Origin: Mantamonas sphyraenae
Lineage: Eukaryota > CRuMs > Mantamonadidae
DNA length: 64,000 bases
NCBI GenBank assembly: GCA_026936335.1
Contig: JAPMXV010000058.1
Coordinates: 248,001 to 312,000, forward strand
Reading direction: 5' to 3'
A program made the translations under genes and the position numbers. Positions 49,498-58,516 of the stretch are shown here, piece after piece. The stretch's first letter is position 1; each line of letters starts with the position of its first letter. The notes under the pieces are model-generated. The model was not told where the DNA came from and ran no database searches. It worked only from the letters and a program-made list of their open reading frames with translations.

Positions 49498-51145
49498 ATG
49501 TAAGTGCCCCAAGGTCTTCCGTCTTCCTGTCGCGCAAAAGGTGGACCAAATAGCGACGGCAAGCTGACAGTGGGTGGACGCGGCCTGTGTGATGACGTGC
49601 ACAGGAACAAACTGCAGGAATTGTTGGTGACAAAGGCCGAGGTGGACGCCGGCACGGCACAATACATGATGGAACTGACGTTTGAGTTTCTGGAACGCAC
49701 GCTGCCGGGATCGGTGACAGTGGGGGAAATTGAGGAGAAGCTGCGAGCGATCGACGAGCGCGAGGACGATCTGCGTCAGAACCGCCCGAACGCGACTCGG
49801 CTGGATATCATCTTTGAGGATATGATTGAGGCGGAGGAGGACATGCAGCAGCGACTGTGGCAGAGTAACGATGACTCGAGCACTATTGGAGACCTGATTG
49901 CGGAGCTGGTGGAGATCCTGGGCGAGAGTGCTCCTGGAGACGAGAACTGCGCCTCGATCGAGCGGCAAGACTTTCGCGCCGTGCGCTCACTGTGTGCCTT
50001 TTACAAGGATGTAGGTTTCGCGTCGACAGAGTGGATGGGATGTAAAGGGAGGCAGGGTTGGCTGGAGTGGACACGGTCTGCGTTGGGAAAGGGCATCTGA
50101 CACGGGGGTGTGTGAAATTCGTCTTTGGCCCTTTTGGGAACGGCGCCTGGCACACACAGGAAAAACGCCTGGACATCCGCATCAGCATGCTGCAGGCGTT
50201 TGGCATGATTGGGGGTCTGATCCCAGATGCATACCGAGTGATGGTGGACGCAGGTCTGCCCACGTATCTTGCCCGGTCGATCATGCTCGAGAAGGACGGT
50301 AAGCGCCTTGGTGCCCTCCCTGAGCCCTTGTTTTGCAAACCAGGATCTCCGCCTGGCTCGCGCATGAGCATCACCTGACGCACGCGCACGCATACATGCG
50401 ATTGTTCACAGACGAAACTCTGCTCATGTTCGCCATGTTCCTGTCCACCATGCTGTTTACGAGCAAGCGGCTGGCACAGCAAGACAAAGGTGAGTGCCAA
50501 GGCGACACAACAGAGTACAAGCGGGGTTGGAGCAAATGGGCACTCACACGACGCACACTTGTACACACCAATCAATGCTGCACAGAGTTTCTGGACTCGA
50601 CGTTCGTGGACGCCATCATCGACGTGGTGGAGGAGGGCCGCGAGGAAGATGATCCACTGCTGAACGCTGCGTTGAACCTGGTGGTGGCGTACAACACACA
50701 GTACGACTCGGGTGCTGACGACAACGTGGTCCTGGAAACATTTGCAGATGGCAAGGACCGGCCGCTGTTTGAGGAGAACATCTTGCTGATGTTCAACCGC
50801 GGCGAGTCGCCACTTGGGCCCAAACCCGTGCTCAAGTTCTTCAAAGACATGATCACAGACAAGAAAACGGCGTCTTTCTTCTACACAAACGACCTGCGCG
50901 TGCTGATTGACGTCACCCTGCGCGAGATCAAGGACCTGAGCGAGACCGACGAGCTTCGCCTCACCTACCTGGAGATTGTAAAGGGCATGCTGGACAACAC
51001 CTCGTACGACAACCTCATGTACCGCTCCGAAGAGCTCCTGGAGCAGCTGGAGCATTTGGCAGACAGCTCGCCGCTGAAGAACGTGCAGGAAATGGCACAG
51101 CAGATTCTCGACATCCACTTGGATGTGCTGGTGAGCCCTCCGTAA
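49498..51145 (+). CDS. NCKIPSD: SPIN90/Dip1/Ldb17-type Arp2/3 activator
   Basis: Proposed exons 49498-49499 (AT of the start codon), 49605-50010, 50160-50298, 50412-50489, 50586-51145; about 394 aa. The protein is all-helical armadillo-like; the C-terminal half has FFYTNDLRVLIDVTLREIKDL...LRLTYLEIVKGML, the signature of the SPIN90 leucine-rich (DUF2013) domain. It lacks an SH3 domain and Pro-rich part, like fission-yeast Dip1 (about 374 aa). The family activates Arp2/3 without a mother filament, seeding linear actin. The start codon would be made by joining AT to G across an intron with a good GTAAGT donor and CACAG acceptor; if that is wrong, the N-terminus is further upstream. Confidence 0.8.
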
Positions 51146-51212
51146 CGGGAGCCGAAAACACGACCAAACGCTGTCAATGAAGGGGCTTCAATCGGTGTTT
51201 AAGTGCAGTCAA

Positions 51213-53030
51213 TCAGACCTCAAAGTCGCTTCCAATGAAGCGTATGATCTTTGCCATTGCCGCACGGGGCACGAGCGTCCAGGCGGCCAACGGCTTGTAG
51301 GGGCAGCCCTCACGTTCAGCAATGCGTGCATTAATCTCTTCGCTGAGGTTCATGAGCAGGAGGAGCTCAAACTTGGTGTTCATGCGCCGGGGCATGAGCC
51401 AGTGAATATCCGGCCTCCAAGTGACGCGCATGCCTTGCAGCTCCAGGCCATACTCCCGGTGGAAGCTTTCCGGGAAGGAATGGTTCCACCAGGCGTCGGC
51501 GAGGACGCGGCATGCCACGGTGTCGCCGTCCTCGAAGCGAAGGAATCGCTTGGGTGGCAGCGGCGTGCCTTGCACCAACAAAAGGTAGAGCATTCGCGGT
51601 CGGCCCAGGGCGCACGCGTACTCCAGAGGGGTGTCTGTACGGGCGCCGAGAAAGGTGGGGCTGAGGCCTCTGTGCAGAAAGTGAACAGCGAGATCCTGGT
51701 TGTTTTTCTCCACGGCCACGTGGAGAGCAGTCTTTGTGTTTGGATAGCTGCTGGCAGATAGGCCAAAGTTCAACAGTCGGATGATGGTGTCGTAGTCGAC
51801 GCGGTCGACGGCGCGCATGAGATCGATGGCGCGAGCTTCGTTGCGTGCGACGACGGATCGGACGGTGTTGAGGAGGCGCTCGGACATTTTGGTGGACGTG
51901 ATGGTGGTCCACAGCAGCAAGTTTGTGCTGCAGGTGCGCAGCCAGTCGGGGATGCAGTCGTCCGTGGCCCGATTGTTGTTGTCCAACCAAAACACCTGGA
52001 GGCCGCGGTTGACGAGGCATGCCTGGCCGAGTACGCTCATGCCATAGTCTGTAAAGTTGTTGCTGCTGAGGTTAAGTACAGAGAGGGTGTTGTTGACCTT
52101 GAGGGTTTCAGCAAAGGCGACGGCAGAGGTGTCGTTGAGGGAGCAACTGGTGAGGTAGAGCTTGTGCAGGCCCGGATTGAGACGTACGGACCAGGCAAAC
52201 TCCTCTGCGGTGGGGTCCCCAATGGGATTGAAGGCAATGTCGACGCTGCGCATGGTGGGGTGGTCGCGAAGGACGAGGGCGAGGGCTACGCCGGTGAGGT
52301 CGGTGAGACGGTTCTCGCGAATGTACAGCTCGGTGAGCGTGGTGCTGTGGCGGACAGCCTCGACGAGTTCGAGGCCAAAGGCGTCTGTGAGTTTGTTTGT
52401 GGTGAGGCGGAGGATCTTGAGGGTGTTGTTGTGGCGGAGAGCCTCGGAGAGTGCAATGCCGGTTGCGTCGCCAATCTTGCTGACGCTGAGGTCGATCTCC
52501 TGCAGAGAGGAGTTGACACGAAGGGCATCTGCGATGAGGAGGCCTGTGTTGTCTGTGAAATAGTTTGTGCTGAGGCGGACGATGTGGAGGGTGTTGTTTA
52601 CGGCGAGGAGGTCGGCAATGGCGACGCCTGTGGGGTCGCGCAGGTGGCAGCCGTCGAGGACAAGCTCGCGGACATGGCGGTCGAGCATGAGGTACTCTGC
52701 GGTTTGCACTCCGTCCACCTCCTTGAGGCGGCCGCCGTAGGTGAGAAGCCAGGTGCGGTTGGTGCGGTCGCTGACGCACTCGGGCAGGGGAGGGGGCTGG
52801 GCGGGCTTGAGCTTGCTGAGGCTGACCCAGCCGCCAGTGGCGAGGAGGCGGCCCTTTTCGACGGTGTTTGTGCGTGAGAGGACGAGCTGGCCTTTGCGAA
52901 CGGACATCTCGCCCGCATTCTTGGCGTGGTAGTTGCTGGTGGAGCGGAACAGATGGAAGTCTGGCTGAGAGGAGGGCTTCCCATCAAGGTCGAGGGATTC
53001 CGACGCCTTGGAGGCGCTGGACTGGGACAT
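51213..53030 (-). CDS. Leucine-rich repeat and ankyrin protein
   Basis: Single exon, 605 aa, start MSQSSASK. After a Ser-rich opening there is a small beta-like segment (MSVRKGQLVLSRT...GGWVSLSKL) that may be SH3-like. Residues about 110-390 hold nine to ten ribonuclease-inhibitor-type LRRs (28-29 residues, such as NNTLKILRLTTNKLTDAFG). Ankyrin-like helices follow (TKTALHVAVEKNNQDLAVHFL, DTPLEYACALGRP), then a helical C-terminus. No NACHT, kinase or F-box part is seen. Likely a cytosolic scaffold; function unknown. Divergent from APEH with 74 bp between the start codons, a gap containing a G17 run. Confidence 0.75.
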   Translation of the reverse strand: MSQSSASKASESLDLDGKPSSQPDFHLFRSTSNYHAKNAGEMSVRKGQLVLSRTNTVEKGRLLATGGWVSLSKLKPAQPPPLPECVSDRTNRTWLLTYGGRLKEVDGVQTAEYLMLDRHVRELVLDGCHLRDPTGVAIADLLAVNNTLHIVRLSTNYFTDNTGLLIADALRVNSSLQEIDLSVSKIGDATGIALSEALRHNNTLKILRLTTNKLTDAFGLELVEAVRHSTTLTELYIRENRLTDLTGVALALVLRDHPTMRSVDIAFNPIGDPTAEEFAWSVRLNPGLHKLYLTSCSLNDTSAVAFAETLKVNNTLSVLNLSSNNFTDYGMSVLGQACLVNRGLQVFWLDNNNRATDDCIPDWLRTCSTNLLLWTTITSTKMSERLLNTVRSVVARNEARAIDLMRAVDRVDYDTIIRLLNFGLSASSYPNTKTALHVAVEKNNQDLAVHFLHRGLSPTFLGARTDTPLEYACALGRPRMLYLLLVQGTPLPPKRFLRFEDGDTVACRVLADAWWNHSFPESFHREYGLELQGMRVTWRPDIHWLMPRRMNTKFELLLLMNLSEEINARIAEREGCPYKPLAAWTLVPRAAMAKIIRFIGSDFEV

Positions 53031-53041
53031 GGACCGCGTGT

Positions 53042-53058
53042 GGGGGGGGGGGGGGGGG
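53042..53058. repeat. Poly-G (G17) in a divergent promoter
   Basis: Seventeen consecutive G within the 74 bp between two divergent start codons. Could form G-quadruplex structures or be a length-uncertain homopolymer. Confidence 0.85.
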
Positions 53059-53104
53059 TTGCGGCGGGTGGCGCACGACAAGCAAGAGCAGTAGCAACGA
53101 GCGG

Positions 53105-55255
53105 ATGTCATCAGAGAGCCTGGCACTTTACGAATCCCTGGCAGGGATTGCAGACGTGAGCGGAGGACGGTTGGAGTCTGAGGAGGCGGTGGTGTTGACG
53201 CTGTCGCAGCGGGATCTGTTGAACAAAACGTGGCGGAAGAGCAGCGTGCGGGTGGAGGGTGGAGAGTTGAAGGGCACGCCAAGAGTGCGTGACAGCAAGG
53301 TGGTGTTGCAGGCGACGAGCCCGTCAGGGAGCAAGGTGGCGATTGTGCGGGAGGAGGAGAAGGGAGAGGGAGGCAAGGACGCGGTGTACACGGTGGAGGT
53401 GTGGGATGGCAGCGGGTGCAGGGCTCGTGTGAGCAGCCGCAAGGTGCACGGATCTGTGTATGCGGATGAGTGGTTTGGAGCGTTGAGCTGGAACGCAGAG
53501 GAAGACAAGCTGGCGTACGTAGCCGACCGGTGCCAGAAGGACAAGCCGGCGTACTTTAGTGTGGAGGCAGTGAACTCGGAGCGAGAAGCAAGCGAACGCG
53601 TGGGAAGCAAGTATGACTTTGAGGAGGACTGGGGAGAGACGTACACTGGACGACACGAGAGCACACTGGTGGTGATGGATGTGGAAGGACGCAGCTTGCG
53701 CGTGCTGGACGCCGTGAAGGACGCCGGGCAGGTCGTATGGACGCCCGAGGGCGAACTTCTGTATGTGGGATGGCAGCCGACGGACAAGGGCGAGCGCATT
53801 GGCATCAAGTATTGCTACAACAGGCCGTCGCGGCTGTATGTGGTTGATGCGGACGGGAACGGAGAGCCGCGTGCGGTGAGTCCGCAGAGCGTGTTTGCAC
53901 GCTCGCCAAGATTCTCCCCAGACGGGTCAACGCTCGTGTTTCTGGCAGTGTCTGGAGACACAGAGGTTCACAACACAGTGTCGTCTCTGCACCGTGCAGC
54001 GTGGCCTGTGGAGGACGCAGAGGCGTGTGTGGAGGTTGTTGGCGACGTGGATGTGCCTACGTCCGTCACGGCGTTCCCGGGACTTTACCTGCATGCTCTG
54101 CCGCGCAGATGCTTCGTGGATGATCACCAGACCATTGTGCTGAGTTCGTCGTGGCGTAGCACGGTGCTTGGCCTGCAGGTGGATCTGGAGAGCGGGGAGG
54201 TGAGCGTACTGGGAGGGTGTGCACACGGGTCATGGACGGTGCTGGATGCCATTGAGGGCTGTGTGTTGGCGTGTGCAAGCCGTCCGAATGCGCCGGTGAC
54301 AGTGTACGTGGGAACAGGGTGTGGCGGTGCCGGCAGCGAGCACGACACAAACACGCAAGTGTGCGAGGCGCGTGCGTGCGGATACACATGGACGCAGGTG
54401 TACTCGAGCGAAGCAGCGGTGGAAGCAGAGGGGCTGACAAAGGCGCTGGGAGAGCTGGACTTTCACATTGAGACGCTGGGCAGCGGGAAGGAAGGAGACG
54501 ACCATTTCCAGGGCGTGGTGATGCACGTGGGCAACGAAGCGCGCCCGACGCTGCTGATGCCTCACGGAGGCCCGCACGGCGTGTATCCAGCAGCACACAG
54601 TGTGTTTGCCAGCTACTTGCTGCTGAGCGGGTACAACCTGGTGTTGGCCAACTACCGTGGTTCGACGGGCTTTGGCAAGCGAGCGCTGACGAGTCTGTGT
54701 GGCAAGGCCGGATACCAGGACGTGGACGACTGCCAAGCAATCATGGAGGCAGCCATCCGAATGGGCCTGGTGGACACGGAGCACATTGGCGTGGTGGGCG
54801 GGTCGCACGGCGGGTTTCTGTCGACACACCTTGTGGCGCAGTTTCCGGAGCGGTACCGGGCGTGTGTGGTGCGCAACCCAGTGACTGCAATCCATACGAT
54901 GTTTGCAGACACGGACATCAGTGACTGGTGCCGTGTGGAGGGCGGCGTGTTTGTGGGCCGTCCGGACGAAGCATACCAGGCGCTGACGGGAGAGCAGATG
55001 CAGACGCTGTTCGAGGCGTCGCCTGTGCGCCATCTGTCATCCAAGCAGTCGCCTACGATGATTATGCTGGGCGAGAAGGACCGACGCGTGCCGTGGAAGA
55101 CGCAGGGCGTGGCGTACTTTCGCCAGCTGCGAAACGCGGGGGTCCCGGTGAAGCTGCTGCAGTTCCCCAAGAGCGCACATGCCATTGTGGATGTGGAGGA
55201 GGAGACGACATCCAACGTACGCATGGTTCAGTGGTTCGACGAGCATGTGATGTGA
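53105..55255 (+). CDS. APEH: Acylaminoacyl peptidase (prolyl-oligopeptidase family S9C)
   Basis: Single exon, 716 aa (human 732). An N-terminal beta-propeller (SPDGSTLVF and similar blades, residues about 60-470) precedes an alpha/beta-hydrolase domain with MPHGGPHG (oxyanion region), VGGSHGGF (nucleophile Ser), GEKDRRVPW (Asp) and FPKSAHAI (His). The enzyme removes N-acylated residues, mainly N-acetylated ones, from short peptides in the cytosol. Start MSSESLALYESLAGI is the first ATG after the divergent promoter. The stop is 11 bp from the stop of the convergent GT31-type gene. Confidence 0.92.
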   Translation: MSSESLALYESLAGIADVSGGRLESEEAVVLTLSQRDLLNKTWRKSSVRVEGGELKGTPRVRDSKVVLQATSPSGSKVAIVREEEKGEGGKDAVYTVEVWDGSGCRARVSSRKVHGSVYADEWFGALSWNAEEDKLAYVADRCQKDKPAYFSVEAVNSEREASERVGSKYDFEEDWGETYTGRHESTLVVMDVEGRSLRVLDAVKDAGQVVWTPEGELLYVGWQPTDKGERIGIKYCYNRPSRLYVVDADGNGEPRAVSPQSVFARSPRFSPDGSTLVFLAVSGDTEVHNTVSSLHRAAWPVEDAEACVEVVGDVDVPTSVTAFPGLYLHALPRRCFVDDHQTIVLSSSWRSTVLGLQVDLESGEVSVLGGCAHGSWTVLDAIEGCVLACASRPNAPVTVYVGTGCGGAGSEHDTNTQVCEARACGYTWTQVYSSEAAVEAEGLTKALGELDFHIETLGSGKEGDDHFQGVVMHVGNEARPTLLMPHGGPHGVYPAAHSVFASYLLLSGYNLVLANYRGSTGFGKRALTSLCGKAGYQDVDDCQAIMEAAIRMGLVDTEHIGVVGGSHGGFLSTHLVAQFPERYRACVVRNPVTAIHTMFADTDISDWCRVEGGVFVGRPDEAYQALTGEQMQTLFEASPVRHLSSKQSPTMIMLGEKDRRVPWKTQGVAYFRQLRNAGVPVKLLQFPKSAHAIVDVEEETTSNVRMVQWFDEHVM

Positions 55256-55266
55256 GGTTCGAGCTT

Positions 55267-56545
55267 TCATTGCTCTGTGGCAGTGGCCTGCAGGACGCTT
55301 GCTGCGTGCTCCCAATCGAAAGGCAGGCCTGTGTTGAGGAGAGGATCGAGAGCCCACATGTGGCGCCAATGGAGATAGTGAAAACTGATGGGATAGGGAA
55401 CGGGAGGCGGTTCTGTGTCGGCGTGTTTTGGGTCGAGGTAGTGTGCAGGAGATTGGCTGTAGAATCCGGGAATCTGCGTGGGATGGATGCCAAGCTGATT
55501 GGCACAGCTCCCAATCCAGACATCGGATGTCTGGAAGCGTGTCCAGTCGCAGTCGCCGTCCTTGTCCTGGGCATGCTGCGCCAACTTGTGCACAAAGGAG
55601 CGTGAGCCTACCCACCCTGCGCCGCCCGATAGGTAGACGCCATGTTCACCAAAGACACGCTGACCCAAGTACCAGTCGCGGTTTGGGTCGAACTGGGAAA
55701 GTTTCCTGCGCAGATTGATGGGCGAGTACATCGTGTCGTCTATGCCAGGGATGAGTCAGGAGAGAAGTGGGGAGTGAAAAGTGAGGGGACAAGGGATGGT
55801 GTGCCGTTACGTACCGTCTGCAAAAGCAATCCACTTTGCCCGTGGGAACCATTTGAGGGTGCGGAAAAGAGCACCCGGCCATTTGTTCTGTGCAATCATC
55901 CAGGCACGGCCATACTTTGGACGGATGATGTCCGAGGCGTCGTCGTCCATATCGAGGTCTGGGAGGCCGTACACGGGATGGTCGGGATGGTAGGCGTCGG
56001 AAAACAGGAGGACGTGGTGGTCGGCAGCGTGGCGACTCCACGCGCGAACGCCCTTGACACGGCTGTTGTGCATGACTTGGCCCGTGATGACGACGAATAC
56101 AATGTCATGAAGTGACACAGGGTACACTTGTGCGCCAATGTGGTCGTCAAAGAGCTTCTGCGCTGCGTCGAGGCGACTGCTGTCAGGACGGAGGACCTCT
56201 GCGGAGGAGCGCGCTGCGTTGGCGCGAGGGAAGAAAGGGCGGCTGTTGTCTTTGTGCATGGCTTCCAAGGAGTCGCGCAGCCTGTCTTGGCCAGCTACGG
56301 GCTCGTGGTGAGAGAGTCCAGGGAAGCGGGGCGGGCTGTGGAAAGGTGAGCAGGTCCTGGTCGTCTGCCGGCGTGTCGACACGGAGCTTGCGTGGGTTTG
56401 CAGAGCGAAGTGCAGAGAGGGACCAGGCCATACGAAGGACAAGGAGGAGGAGGATGCAGATGAAAGCGTGTGTGCGCACTTGCCACAGAGCGTGGAGGAG
56501 GGCGAGAATGCGAGGCTGTCGCGTTGGACGCGAGGCACGGCGCAT
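55267..56545 (-). CDS. Type II membrane glycosyltransferase, GT31/fringe-like
   Basis: Exons about 56545-55815 and 55739-55267; intron 55814-55740 (75 nt). The start MRRASRPTR is followed by a signal anchor (AFICILLLLVLRMAWSL), then a stem, then a fringe/T-synthase-type domain: VFVVITGQVMHNSRVKGVRAW, HVLLFSDAYH, WFPRAKWIAFADDDTMY (the metal-binding DDD is assembled across the intron) and YLSGGAGWV. Such enzymes act in the Golgi, adding beta-linked hexoses to glycoproteins. The anchor and the catalytic frame differ by one base; the change must lie between about 56440 and 56300 and is unresolved (surplus base or small intron). About 400 aa if corrected. Confidence 0.7.
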
Positions 56546-56668
56546 TGGAGAGTGACGAGTGACGAGAGGGGAGGAAGGTGGGAGGAGATTTGTGTGGATG
56601 GGATGCTTGGTGAGAGAACGGGGGGGAAGCAGGGATGGGTTGCGCCAGTGGAGGCAAGAAGGTTTGCC

Positions 56669-57373
56669 ATGTTTTGTCGAGGCGGAGGGAGGCTGCGACG
56701 CGCACATGTGGGACAAGTGCACCGATGGATGGGTGGAGGGAGTGTGGAGATGCAACAGCAACGGGGAGTGAGCGTCAATGCAAACCAACTGCGACCAGGG
56801 AATCTGGTGCGGATGAAGGATCGGATCCTGAACGTGGTGAGCGCGCAACACACGAAAACGGGCCGTGGGTCGGCATACGTTCAGACAGAGCTGCGGGACA
56901 TCATGGCAGACACGAAAGTCAAGGTACGGCTGCGATCGTCAGAGAGTGTGGACAAAGTGTACGTGGACAAGGAGAGCTGGGTGTTTTCGTACTCTTTGCC
57001 CGAGGACGAAGCGGCGGGTGTGTACCAGCTGGTGTTCAACACACCGGATTACCTGAACGAAATGACGGTGATGTCGACCGAGGTGGCGTGGAAGGGCCGC
57101 ATGGACCTGATGACGAGCGGGATGGCTGTGGATCTGCTGCTGGAAAATGCACGGCCGCTGATTGTGCAATACGAGAGCGTGCAGGTGCCTGTGGTGGAAG
57201 CAGACGCATTTATCCCCGGGCAGACAGCAAAGCCACGCGCCAAGATGGCCCTGGTGGAGACACACATGCCGCAGCCGGTCAAACTGAGCGTGCCATCGCA
57301 CGTGGAAGCAGGGGACGTGCTCGAGGTACGCAGCAACGGCGAGTATGTGAAGAGGGTGGGCAAGGGAGTTTGA
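56669..57373 (+). CDS. Organellar elongation factor P (EF-P)
   Basis: Single exon, 234 aa. The start at MFCRGGGRLRRAHV gives an Arg-rich, acid-free N-terminus typical of mitochondrial import. The body is EF-P: VNANQLRPGNLVRMKDRILNV (domain I), HTKTGRGSAY at the modification loop, two OB domains, and the C-terminal signature VEAGDVLEVRSNGEYVKRV. EF-P relieves ribosome stalling at polyproline; this would act on organellar ribosomes. At the position of E. coli Lys34 there is Arg (residue 66), as in rhamnosylated bacterial EF-Ps, though the sequence around it is Lys-type. An upstream Met at about 56603 is possible. Confidence 0.85.
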   Translation: MFCRGGGRLRRAHVGQVHRWMGGGSVEMQQQRGVSVNANQLRPGNLVRMKDRILNVVSAQHTKTGRGSAYVQTELRDIMADTKVKVRLRSSESVDKVYVDKESWVFSYSLPEDEAAGVYQLVFNTPDYLNEMTVMSTEVAWKGRMDLMTSGMAVDLLLENARPLIVQYESVQVPVVEADAFIPGQTAKPRAKMALVETHMPQPVKLSVPSHVEAGDVLEVRSNGEYVKRVGKGV

Positions 57374-57446
57374 CGACGAAGGACGGGAGGGAGGGGGAGG
57401 AGGGAGCGAGATGCAAGGTTGCAATGCAGGAGAACGGTGTTCATGT

Positions 57447-58457
57447 TCACGTGCGAGTGTTGCGGACGGCAAACCCCATTTGGCCGAGCCAGATGATGAT
57501 GCGATCGAGGACTTCGATGGGTTGTGTGTGCCACAAGGCCGTGGGTATGTACGATTCGATTTCGCCTGCTTCGAGGAGACGATCATGCTCGGCGTCGTTC
57601 ACGACGAGGCAGAGTTCGATCTGCTCGTCGACGGCAGAGGCAAACAGATGGTGGGATTCGGCGGTCCAAATGATTTCAGAAGCGAGGGCGTCTGTCCATC
57701 CTTCGGTGATCCCCTGGTGCATGTCCTCGACCATGTCGATGACGCGCTGGCGTCTGTTGCGGCGTGCGGCGCTGAGGAGGCGCTCCTTGTTGTTTCCCTT
57801 GTCGAGGTCAAAGCCAAAGATGAGGAGAAGGCAGACGATGTTGACGTGGCCACGTTGGGCTGCGAGGAAGATGGGATTCTCGATCAGGTGCGCATCCTTG
57901 CGCTTGGTGCTGTTCGAAGCGGTCCAGTACTCGGCAATGCCTGTTTGCGTTCTTGTTCCTTTGGCGTCGTCGTCGTTGTCACTCCTGTCTGCGTCGAAAA
58001 TGTCCAGGCTAGCGCCCTGCTCGAGAAGTGAGAAGGCCGTCTCTGTGTTTCCGCTCTCGCAGGCGGCGTGCAGCGGCGTTTTCCCATTGTCATTGATCCA
58101 ATTGATGGTGGCGCCGTGTGCAATGAGGTCGTTCACATAGAAAAAGCGGTCGTGACGTGCGGCGAAAAAGAGAGGTGTGTTGCCAAAGTCGTCGGTGACG
58201 TTTGGCTTTGCTCCGAGCTGCAAGAGGGTGTGGAAGGCTTCCTTGAGGCCAAACTTTGTGGCAATGACAAGCATGGGCATGCCGAGGGAGTCCTTGTGGT
58301 TTGGGTTGCTGGGGTTGAACTTGTGTGTGACGAGGCGGACGATCTCCTCTGCGTCGTTGTTCCGCACCGCTTCGGCGAGGGAAAACTTGACGTTGACTTT
58401 GGGCTCGTCAGCCACTGGGAAAGCCTGCTGCACTTTGCTTTCCCACGGAGTTGACAT
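57447..58457 (-). CDS. Ankyrin-repeat protein
   Basis: Single exon, 336 aa, start MSTPWESK. About five ankyrin repeats (GNTPLFFAARHDRFFYVNDLIAHGA, GKTPLHAACESGNTETAFSLLEQGA) with an Asp-rich insertion, then a helical C-terminus ending IIIWLGQMGFAVRNTRT. No second domain is recognised. Divergent from the next ankyrin gene with 59 bp between the start codons; the two are not close in sequence by eye. Confidence 0.8.
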   Translation of the reverse strand: MSTPWESKVQQAFPVADEPKVNVKFSLAEAVRNNDAEEIVRLVTHKFNPSNPNHKDSLGMPMLVIATKFGLKEAFHTLLQLGAKPNVTDDFGNTPLFFAARHDRFFYVNDLIAHGATINWINDNGKTPLHAACESGNTETAFSLLEQGASLDIFDADRSDNDDDAKGTRTQTGIAEYWTASNSTKRKDAHLIENPIFLAAQRGHVNIVCLLLIFGFDLDKGNNKERLLSAARRNRRQRVIDMVEDMHQGITEGWTDALASEIIWTAESHHLFASAVDEQIELCLVVNDAEHDRLLEAGEIESYIPTALWHTQPIEVLDRIIIWLGQMGFAVRNTRT

Positions 58458-58516
58458 GGGTTCGGTGTTGCGCAGGGCAGCGCAACTCAGCGAACAACTG
58501 AGCAACTTTTTTGTCG

